Positions 1 to 5,374 of a stretch of DNA of 6,123 nucleotides are shown one piece after another. The stretch is from Treponema sp. (lineage in GTDB: Bacteria; Spirochaetota; Spirochaetia; Treponematales; Breznakiellaceae). A program made the translations under genes and the position numbers. The notes under the pieces are model-generated. The model was not told the DNA's origin and searched no databases. It saw only the letters and a program-made list of their open reading frames with translations. Location of the stretch: assembly GCA_031281855.1 (NCBI GenBank), contig JAITEW010000293.1, positions 1-6,123 on the forward strand, given 5' to 3'. Every line of letters starts with the position of its first letter. The first letter of the stretch is position 1.

Positions 1-1139
1 TTCAGGGCCAGGCGGTTCTTTTCCTCATGCCTGTTGACTGCGGCGATATTGTCTTTGAAAAGCCTTTCCAGTTGGGGATCGAAAAATTTGTGCCAGCTCC
101 GGTTCATTACCGCTTTGAACCCCCGGCGTATCTTGTGGGGAGAACCGGCGCCGGGATCGAAGAACCGTATCCCTTCCTGTATGGCCCAATCCATAGGCGC
201 GTAATAGCAGACCGCGAAGTGAAGGTCCCGGACATCCTCGTAAGCGCCCCAGTAACGGCCCCAGATCCTTTCCCCTTTGCGGACGAGAAAAGCCAGCGCG
301 ATGAGATCCCCGGCGTCCGTTTCCCTGCGGGCTTCGACAAAGGCCGTGCCGTGGCGGTAACTTTTTTCGAGAATCCTGAAAAAATCCCCGTTAACCCACC
401 GGGCGTCCCAGGGAACGAATTTGTCGTTGGTAATGGTAAAAAGATCGAACATGCGGCTGTAGAGTTCTGCCCCGGCTTCTTCGCCTGGTGTAACTTTGAT
501 AATTATACCCTGCTCCTGGTGATGGCGGTATTCTTTTCTGATGTTCTTACGCTGGTTTTTTGAAAACAGCGAAAGGTAATCGTCAAAGCTGCTGAATCCC
601 GGATTCTCCCAGAGATAGTGGGAATGTTCCCACCCTGTGTAGCCCAGGGACGGAAGGGCCTCAGCCCAGATGGGGTCCGCGAAAAGGAGGTTCACGCTGA
701 AGACGCCGTTTTTCCTGCAGAAGCTTTCGGCGTTTTCCAGAATGACAGCCGCGGCCCGGCCTGTGTCGATCCCGGGGGCTGAAAGGAAGCGGTAGCCTTC
801 CGCCGGGGTGGCGGCCAGGGTTCCCACCAGTTTGGGATACCAAGGGCGGCCCAGGGAAGCGGCGGCTTCGGCCCAAAAGTAATCGTACACATATTCGCCG
901 TCGCTGTTTGTTTTGAGATAAAAAGGCGCCGCAGCAACGAGCCTCCTGTGGTCCCAGAGGCAGAAGTGCAGGGGATACCATCCTGTCTCCGGGGCTATGC
1001 TGCCCGATTCCTCAAGGGCCGCCATCCATTCCCAGTCAAGGAAAGGGACTGCGGCGGGAGGGGGCAGGCTGTTCCAGTCCGCAGGATCTATCTCTTTTAT
1101 CGATGAATGAATTTTTAACTCGTATTTTTTTTCACTCAT
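1..1139 (-). CDS. DUF482 / FemAB-like GNAT-fold acyltransferase, 3' end cut by window edge
   Basis: This open frame runs 379 codons from an ATG and leaves the window without a stop. The family (Pfam PF04339, 'peptidoglycan biosynthesis/recognition', a GNAT-like fold) is usually about 370-390 residues, so only a short tail should be missing. Family hallmarks seen: FLDWEWMAALEESG (33-46), P-F-Y-L-K then GEYVYDYFWAEAA with WYPKL (72-104), the basic stretch KNQRKNIRKEYRHHQEQG (194-211), GRYWG (294-298), LHFAVCYY (306-313) and the GAGSPHKIRRGF block (330-341). No signal peptide or membrane segment is visible, so it is probably cytoplasmic. Acyl or aminoacyl transfer is inferred from the family; the substrate is unknown. 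The start codon overlaps the tatD stop as ATGA. No clear Shine-Dalgarno precedes it, so translation is probably coupled to tatD. An A8 run occupies codons 3-5. The family call is firm and the biochemical role is not. Confidence 0.88.
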   Translation of the reverse strand, partial: MSEKKYELKIHSSIKEIDPADWNSLPPPAAVPFLDWEWMAALEESGSIAPETGWYPLHFCLWDHRRLVAAAPFYLKTNSDGEYVYDYFWAEAAASLGRPWYPKLVGTLAATPAEGYRFLSAPGIDTGRAAAVILENAESFCRKNGVFSVNLLFADPIWAEALPSLGYTGWEHSHYLWENPGFSSFDDYLSLFSKNQRKNIRKEYRHHQEQGIIIKVTPGEEAGAELYSRMFDLFTITNDKFVPWDARWVNGDFFRILEKSYRHGTAFVEARRETDAGDLIALAFLVRKGERIWGRYWGAYEDVRDLHFAVCYYAPMDWAIQEGIRFFDPGAGSPHKIRRGFKAVMNRSWHKFFDPQLERLFKDNIAAVNRHEEKNRLAL

Positions 1140-1939
1140 AGTTGAATGCCGAAAAACCGCCTCGTTGTAGCGGATGTTTCTGCGGCAAAGTCTTCCGGGT
1201 CCCTGCCAAGGCAGCGGGCTATGGTTCCGGCTATGTGGGGGAGGTACTTCGGCTCGTTCCGCCTGGCCCTGACTTTTTCAGGCAGATTCCGGGGCAGTAT
1301 GAAAGGGGCGTCGGTTTCGATCATGATGCGGCCCGGAGGTATTTTTTTAACCAGGCTTTCAAGGTGGCCCCCCCGCCTTTCATCGCAGATCCAACCTGTA
1401 AGGCCGATATAACAGCCAAGGTCCAGATACTTCTCCAGTTCCGCCCCGGCGCCGGTAAAACAGTGAACCACTTTCGCCTGAACCCTGGCGCCGCAGTTTT
1501 TTAGTATAGCCGTAAAATCCTCCGAAGCGTCCCGCTCGTGGAGGAAAAGGGGAAGCGAAAGTTCCGCGGCAAGCTCGATCTGTTTTTCAAACCATTTCCG
1601 CTGCACATCCTGGGGGGAAAAATTCCGGTTGTAATCCAGGCCGCATTCGCCTATAGCCAGAGCCCTGTAGGAGAGGGCCAGTTCCCTAAGGGTCTCAATG
1701 GTTCTTTCACCGCAGAAACGCGCTTCATGGGGATGCACCCCTGCTGTGGCGTAAAGGGCGCCGGGTTTCTTTTCAGAATACTCAGCCGCGAAACGGAGGG
1801 CCTCGCTGCTTGCCTTTTCCCCTGTGCCGGTAATGATAAGAGGCGATACCCCGGCGCAGGCGGCGGCTTCGATCACCTCCTCACGGTCCCGGTTAAAAGA
1901 CGGGTGCGTCAGGTTGACGCCGATGTCGATAAGTTTCAT
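1136..1939 (-). CDS. tatD: TatD family metal-dependent DNase
   Basis: The 267-residue protein matches E. coli TatD in length (260) and along its whole sequence. TatD proteins are TIM-barrel amidohydrolase-type nucleases with 3'-5' exonuclease activity on DNA and RNA, linked to DNA repair and nucleic acid turnover in the cytoplasm. They are not part of the Tat translocase despite the name. Motifs seen: DIGVNLT (5-11), GVHPHEA (67-73), GECGLDYNRNFS (97-108), LHERD (133-137), HCFTG (159-163), TGWICDERRG (181-190), ETDAPF (208-213) and RRNEP (226-230). Likely metal ligands are E98, H134, H159 and D210. The first barrel strand has N9 where most of the wider family has the H-x-H pair; E. coli TatD shows the same DIGVNLT form, so this is the true TatD subgroup rather than YcfH or YjjV. 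Its ATG overlaps the stop of the ttcA-like gene (ATGA), and its stop overlaps the next gene in the same way. Confidence 0.95.
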   Translation of the reverse strand: MKLIDIGVNLTHPSFNRDREEVIEAAACAGVSPLIITGTGEKASSEALRFAAEYSEKKPGALYATAGVHPHEARFCGERTIETLRELALSYRALAIGECGLDYNRNFSPQDVQRKWFEKQIELAAELSLPLFLHERDASEDFTAILKNCGARVQAKVVHCFTGAGAELEKYLDLGCYIGLTGWICDERRGGHLESLVKKIPPGRIMIETDAPFILPRNLPEKVRARRNEPKYLPHIAGTIARCLGRDPEDFAAETSATTRRFFGIQL

Positions 1940-2697
1940 TCCTGGAGCTTTCCTTTATGCTCGGTTAACAGATCTTCGGCTCCTGACGAAAGGGCCGCCA
2001 GGATGCGCCGCTTGACAGCTCCTGAATCTCCGGTAAAACAGGCGATGCGTTTCCGCATGTCCCGGCGCCCTGAGTTTACGCCGTAAGGGCAGGTGCAGGC
2101 CGCCTTGAGGATGTTTTTCTCTTCAGCGCAGGCGATGATCTGCCGCTCTTCAAGGTAACCCAAAGGGCGGATAAGGCTGACAGGGTACTTGCGGTACCCA
2201 AGGAACATGGGCATGGCGCTGAGTTTCCCCTGGGCGGTCAGGTTCATAAAAAAGGTTTCGATAATGTCGTCCAGGTGGTGGCCCAGGGCTATTTTGTTGA
2301 AATTGTGTTCCATTGCGTATTTCAGAAGTTCCGTCCGGCGTTGGGTGGAACACCAGTAGCAGTTCATCTTCCGTCCCGGTTTGAGCCTCCCTATGACCGG
2401 GACGGAAAGATCCCGGAACGGAATGCCCCATTCACCAAGCCGCTCAATGAGCATGGATTTTTTACAGCATGAACAAAAATCGCTTGAGATATGGAGGCCC
2501 TCGAGTTCATAATTCATTTTGAGAACCCGCCGCAGGCTCGAAAGGGTCCAGGCGAGGACCGTGGAATCCTTGCCCCCTGAAACGGCGATAAGGATACGAT
2601 CCCCTTCGCTGATGAGCTTCCGTTCAAGGATAGCTTTGGTGGTGAGTTTCTGCACCACCGTGTCAGCCCTGGCGCGGCGGATAAAACGGTGGCTCAC
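1936..2697 (-). CDS. ttcA: TtcA-like tRNA 2-thiocytidine biosynthesis protein
   Basis: This 253-residue PP-loop ATPase resembles TtcA, the iron-sulfur enzyme that puts sulfur on C32 of the tRNA anticodon loop. Seen: the PP-loop SGGKDS (40-45), the CYWC pair (C113, C116), GHHLDDIIETFFMNL (139-153), IRPLGYLEERQI (176-187) and a late CTC pair (C201, C203) before NSGRRDMRKR. In E. coli TtcA a 4Fe-4S cluster is held by a CxxC pair and one later Cys, and that pattern is kept here. An additional CSCC cluster (75-78) is absent from E. coli TtcA. I chose the GTG at 2697: it overlaps the tcdA stop as GTGA, the next Met (61) lies beyond the PP-loop, and a longer in-frame version would run 53 codons into tcdA. 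The Shine-Dalgarno is weak, which suggests coupled translation. A related PP-loop thiolase with another tRNA target is possible. Confidence 0.85.
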   Translation of the reverse strand: MSHRFIRRARADTVVQKLTTKAILERKLISEGDRILIAVSGGKDSTVLAWTLSSLRRVLKMNYELEGLHISSDFCSCCKKSMLIERLGEWGIPFRDLSVPVIGRLKPGRKMNCYWCSTQRRTELLKYAMEHNFNKIALGHHLDDIIETFFMNLTAQGKLSAMPMFLGYRKYPVSLIRPLGYLEERQIIACAEEKNILKAACTCPYGVNSGRRDMRKRIACFTGDSGAVKRRILAALSSGAEDLLTEHKGKLQE

Positions 2698-3488
2698 GGC
2701 GCGTACCTGGCGTAGATGTCCCGGATCACGAGGCTCGCCAGGATCATCCCTGCCGCAGCGGTGACTGTCACCGCGCTGCCGTTGATCACTTTTTTGCTGC
2801 TGCACCATTCCACCGGGCCGCCGGGATCGCCGCGGTCCCTTGGGGGGCAAAGGCATTGGGCCGAACCGCAGGTAGCGGGAATATCCCGGCGCAGCGGGAG
2901 TTGTTCGCTGCTGTACACGACCGTGAAGCGCCCCTCAAAGCCCCGCTTGCGCAGGCCCTGGCGTACCAGCCGCGCCAGCGGGCAGCCTTCGGTCTCCCAG
3001 ATGTCCGCGGTTTTAAGGAGCGTCGGGTCCAGCTTTTGGGCTGTTCCCATGGAAGAGAAGAGGGTAGTCCCCCCGGTCGCCGCGGTTTCAATGAGATCCA
3101 GCTTGTTCGTCAGGCTGTCAATGGCGTCTATGACATAGTCCGCTTCGCTGACGCCGAATTCCCCGGCGGTTTCCAGGGAGAAAACCTTTGGGAACGATGT
3201 TACCTCGCAGTCAGGGTTGATTTCCCTGAGCCGCTTTTCCAGGACCTCGGTCTTGAGCCGCCCTATAGTGCTGCTTGTGGCCTGGACCTGGCGGTTGATA
3301 TTGGTCACGCACACGGTGTCCGAATCGACAATGGAAACGCTCCCCACCCCTGACCGGACCAGGGCCTCGGCGCACCAGCTCCCTACGCCTCCGATGCCGA
3401 AGACTATGACCCGGCAGCGCCCAAGGGCTTCAGCCGCGTCAAGGCCCGTGAGAAGGGTAAGCCTCTGGAATTTGGGGTTAATGACCAT
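2694..3488 (-). CDS. tcdA: tRNA threonylcarbamoyladenosine dehydratase TcdA (CsdL)
   Basis: This 264-residue E1/ThiF-type ATP-dependent enzyme is close in length to E. coli TcdA (268). TcdA cyclises N6-threonylcarbamoyladenosine at position 37 of ANN-decoding tRNAs to the ct6A hydantoin form. Seen: the nucleotide-binding loop GIGGVGSWCAEALVRSG (31-47), DSDTVCVTNINRQ (55-67), the family's GRLKTEV stretch (76-82), DAIDSLTNK (121-129), SMGTAQKLDPTLL (146-158), ADIWETEGCPLARLVR (161-176) and the C-terminal GSAVTVTAAAGMILASLVIRDI (237-258). Four cysteines lie between 207 and 229 (C207, C212, C214, C229). E. coli gets sulfur-handling help from CsdA/CsdE, which are not in this window. The ATG is the only start available, because an in-frame TAA lies seven codons upstream with no start between. 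It heads the four-gene operon, and a strong promoter sits so close that the message may be leaderless. Confidence 0.94.
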   Translation of the reverse strand: MVINPKFQRLTLLTGLDAAEALGRCRVIVFGIGGVGSWCAEALVRSGVGSVSIVDSDTVCVTNINRQVQATSSTIGRLKTEVLEKRLREINPDCEVTSFPKVFSLETAGEFGVSEADYVIDAIDSLTNKLDLIETAATGGTTLFSSMGTAQKLDPTLLKTADIWETEGCPLARLVRQGLRKRGFEGRFTVVYSSEQLPLRRDIPATCGSAQCLCPPRDRGDPGGPVEWCSSKKVINGSAVTVTAAAGMILASLVIRDIYARYAP

Positions 3489-3496
3489 TAGCGGAT

Positions 3497-3525
3497 ATTG
3501 TACCTGTTAGAAGCGTTGCTTTCAA
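3497..3525 (-). promoter_or_regulatory. Sigma70-type promoter of the tcdA operon
   Basis: On the minus strand the -35 box TTGAAA (3525-3520) is followed by exactly 17 nt and the -10 box TACAAT (3502-3497). Each box differs from consensus at one position. Counting from the -10 box, +1 falls at about 3490, two bases before the tcdA ATG at 3488. The transcript would therefore be leaderless or nearly so. The boxes are read directly; the start site is inferred. Confidence 0.75.
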
Positions 3526-3528
3526 CAG
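3504..3528 (-). promoter_or_regulatory. Imperfect 25-bp palindrome over the tcdA -35 box and spacer (candidate operator)
   Basis: On the minus strand the arms CTGTTGAAAGC and GCTTCTAACAG flank a central AAC. Nine of 11 positions are complementary, and one of the other two would be a G-U pair in RNA. The dyad contains the -35 hexamer and most of the spacer. That is the usual place for a repressor site, but no regulator is identified here. In RNA reading through from accA it would form a hairpin with no U tract after it. Confidence 0.5.
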
Positions 3529-3539
3529 ACCGCAGACCG
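3526..3539 (-). repeat. Tandem 7-bp repeat abutting the tcdA -35 box
   Basis: The minus strand reads CGGTCTG twice in succession, and the second copy ends exactly where TTGAAA begins. An activator half-site pair would fit this position, but two 7-bp copies can also arise by chance or slippage. Confidence 0.5.
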
Positions 3540-3587
3540 GACAAATCCGCAAAAACACTTATACAGCATAGCAGAAACAGGCTGAAA

Positions 3588-3628
3588 CTGTATTGCGTAG
3601 AATACAGCAATGTTTTCTATGCAACATT
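3588..3628 (-). other. Two adjacent AT-rich hairpins downstream of accA
   Basis: The first hairpin in the transcript has arms AATGTT/AACATT (3628-3623 and 3614-3609) with an 8-nt loop. One base later comes a second with perfect 7-bp arms CTGTATT/AATACAG (3607-3601 and 3594-3588) and a 6-nt loop. Only UUU follows the second stem and the stems are GC-poor, so an efficient intrinsic terminator is unlikely. They may mark a weak terminator, an RNA 3' end or a pause site. The rest of the 3489-3650 gap holds the tcdA control elements and no gene I can support. Confidence 0.4.
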
Positions 3629-3650
3629 TCATTGTATTTCGTCACGTTGC

Positions 3651-4571
3651 CTAGCTTTCATTCCAGTGGCCTATCTTGCGGATCTTCTGGTTCCTGTAGC
3701 GCACCAGAACCGAAGGGTTGCGGTTCTGAAGATCCGCTATATCCCTGAGCAGTATTTTTTTAATAATCTCTGCCGATAAATCCGGGTCCCCGTGGGCTCC
3801 TCCGGGGGGTTCGCGGATAACGCCGTTGATTACCTTAAACTTCAGGAGATCGGCGCTGGTAATACGGAGCATAGCCGCTGCGTCTTTAGCCCTCCCTGCG
3901 TCGCGGAGCAGTATGGACGCGCAGCCTTCGGGGCTGATAACCGAATAAATGGCGTTCTCAAGCATGTAGATCTTGTCGCCCACGCAGAGCCCCAGGGCGC
4001 CGCCTGATCCGCCTTCTCCGATAATGACGCACACAATAGGGGTTTTAAGCTGGCTGAATTCCCTGAGGTTTCTGGCTATGGCTTCGCCTATGCCCCGCTC
4101 CTCGGCGCCCATGCCGGGATAAGCCCCGGCGGTATCGACAAACGTGATAATAGGGCGGTGGAATTTTTCCGCCTCTTTTGCGAGCCGCAGGGCCTTGCGG
4201 TACCCTTCGGGATTCGCCATGCCGTGGTTGCGGTAGATGTTTTCCTTGAGCGTACGGCCTTTCTGGCTGGCCAGGACGGTGACGGGCCTTTTGTCAAGAA
4301 ACGCCAGGCCTCCGATAATGGCGGGATCGTCGCCAAAGGCCCTGTCGCCGTGGAGCTCCGTAAAATCCGTAAAAATACGGCTGATATAATCCAGGGAATA
4401 GGGCCTGTCAGGATGCCTGGCCAGTTCTACTCGTTTCCAGGCGGTTTCGGTCTTTGAGGCTGACTGGATTTTTGTTTCCAGGAGTTCCAGTTCTTCAGAA
4501 AGATTCACCCCAGAATCCTGGATGAGTTTTTTTAATTCCCCTAGTTTTTTTTCAATTGCGCTGGTTTCCAT
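3651..4571 (-). CDS. accA: Acetyl-CoA carboxylase carboxyltransferase subunit alpha
   Basis: This 306-residue protein (E. coli AccA 319) pairs with AccD to move the carboxyl group from carboxybiotin to acetyl-CoA, giving malonyl-CoA for fatty acid synthesis in the cytoplasm. Seen: an N-terminal helical, Lys/Glu-rich segment (1-48), ARHPDRPY (51-58), LHGDRAFGDDPAIIGG (73-88), QKGR (103-106), NHGMANPEGYRKALRL (115-130), VDTAGAYPGMGAEERGIGEAIARNL (145-169), GEGGSGGALGLCVGD (185-199), SVISPEGCASIL (210-221) and EPPGGAHGD (254-262). These are the oxyanion-hole and crotonase-fold signatures of the alpha subunit. The ATG shares one base with the accD stop (TGATG). AAGGAA sits 5 nt upstream inside accD, so initiation is both coupled and independently supported. 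Runs of A8 and A7 encode early lysine pairs. The gene is complete and shows no defects. Confidence 0.97.
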   Translation of the reverse strand: METSAIEKKLGELKKLIQDSGVNLSEELELLETKIQSASKTETAWKRVELARHPDRPYSLDYISRIFTDFTELHGDRAFGDDPAIIGGLAFLDKRPVTVLASQKGRTLKENIYRNHGMANPEGYRKALRLAKEAEKFHRPIITFVDTAGAYPGMGAEERGIGEAIARNLREFSQLKTPIVCVIIGEGGSGGALGLCVGDKIYMLENAIYSVISPEGCASILLRDAGRAKDAAAMLRITSADLLKFKVINGVIREPPGGAHGDPDLSAEIIKKILLRDIADLQNRNPSVLVRYRNQKIRKIGHWNES

Positions 4572-5374
4572 CAGAGTTCCTTGTGAAAATCAATAAGCCG
4601 TGCAAGGATCTTCCGCTGATCTTTTCGCGGGACGATCATGTCCACAAAACCTTTTTCAAGCTGAAATTCGGAACGCTGGAAGCCTTTGGGGAGGCTCTGG
4701 CGTATGGTTCCTTCGATTACCCTTGGGCCCGCAAAGCCGATAAGGGCCCCCGGCTCGGCAATGGTGATGTCCGCCAGCATGGCGAAAGAAGCGGTTACCC
4801 CCCCTGTCGTGGGATCGCAGAGGACGATAAAGTAAGGGACCCCGGCTCTGTCGAGTTCAGCCGCAGCACTGGATGTTTTCGCCATCTGCATCAGCGAGAA
4901 GATCCCTTCCTGCATACGGGCGCCGCCTGAGGTGGTGTAGATGACGACAGGAAGCCGTTCTTCCGCCCCTCTGAGGAGCGCGCGGCTCACTTTTTCGCCT
5001 ACCACCGAACCCATGGACCCTCCCATGAAATTGAAGGACATGAGCCCCAGGATAAGGGGCTTCCCCTCTATGGTACACGTACCGGTGATCACAGCGTCTT
5101 TCATGCGGGATTTGGCTTCGGCTTCCGAAAGCTTTTCCTCGTACCCCAGGAGATCGATGGGGTTCAGGGATCTGAGGTTTGCGGAAAATTCGCTGAAACT
5201 GCCGGGGTCCGCAAGGTACAGGATCCGCTCGGCAGGCTCCATGCGGTAATGGTAGCCGCAGGCAGGGCAGGTTTTTATGTTTTCCTCAATAAGCCGGGTG
5301 TCCCCGGGGATGCCGCAGCCCGGGCAATTGCCGGCTTGCGGGTCTTCTTTGCTGTTCATGTTTTCAGATGACAT
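4571..5374 (-). CDS. accD: Acetyl-CoA carboxylase carboxyltransferase subunit beta
   Basis: The 267-residue product (E. coli AccD 304) is the zinc-ribbon beta subunit of the carboxyltransferase. Seen: four zinc cysteines, C17, C20, C36 and C39, with the same spacing as E. coli AccD (CPGC, 15 residues, CPAC), then FMGGSMGSVVGEK (116-128), SGGARMQEG (149-157), SLMQMAKTSSA (160-170), DPTTGGVTASFAMLADITIAEP (187-208), IGFAGPRVIEGTIRQSLPKGFQRSEF (212-237) and KGFVDMIV (241-248). It is shorter than E. coli AccD at both ends, with about 10 residues fewer before the zinc ribbon and no Pro-rich tail. The start at 5374 was chosen over a longer in-frame reading into accC because a strong GGGAGG lies 6 nt upstream and the extra N-terminus does not resemble AccD. 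A second ATG at 5359 has no such site. It overlaps accC by 11 nt and accA by one base. Confidence 0.96.
   Translation of the reverse strand: MSSENMNSKEDPQAGNCPGCGIPGDTRLIEENIKTCPACGYHYRMEPAERILYLADPGSFSEFSANLRSLNPIDLLGYEEKLSEAEAKSRMKDAVITGTCTIEGKPLILGLMSFNFMGGSMGSVVGEKVSRALLRGAEERLPVVIYTTSGGARMQEGIFSLMQMAKTSSAAAELDRAGVPYFIVLCDPTTGGVTASFAMLADITIAEPGALIGFAGPRVIEGTIRQSLPKGFQRSEFQLEKGFVDMIVPRKDQRKILARLIDFHKEL
4577..4582 (-). promoter_or_regulatory. Ribosome binding site of accA
   Basis: AAGGAA on the minus strand lies inside the last codons of accD, 5 nt before the accA ATG. It supports the start at 4571. Confidence 0.7.

Noticed and set aside
27..563. 178-codon open frame on the plus strand
   Set aside because: It lies antisense to the DUF482 gene, whose frame is open throughout and shows family motifs. 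The plus-strand product has no recognisable domain.
661..981. 106-codon minus-strand frame
   Set aside because: It is an out-of-frame reading inside the DUF482 gene, low in complexity and rich in Arg, Pro and Gly, as expected of a shadow frame in GC-rich DNA.
1538..2086. 182-codon plus-strand frame
   Set aside because: It runs antisense across the tatD/ttcA junction and both of those are clear family members. No domain is visible in the antisense product.
2698..2856. N-terminal extension of the TtcA-like protein to an ATG at 2856
   Set aside because: The extra 53 residues are out-of-frame tcdA sequence (Arg/Pro/Gly/Asp-rich). The GTG in the GTGA overlap gives a normal N-terminus.
3588..3628. 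Intrinsic terminator after accA
   Set aside because: The hairpins are short and AT-rich and lack a U tract, so I list them only as hairpins of unknown role.
3498..3779. 93-codon plus-strand frame starting with TTG in the intergenic gap
   Set aside because: Its second half is antisense to the conserved end of accA. Its start has no ribosome binding site and the product matches nothing I recognise.
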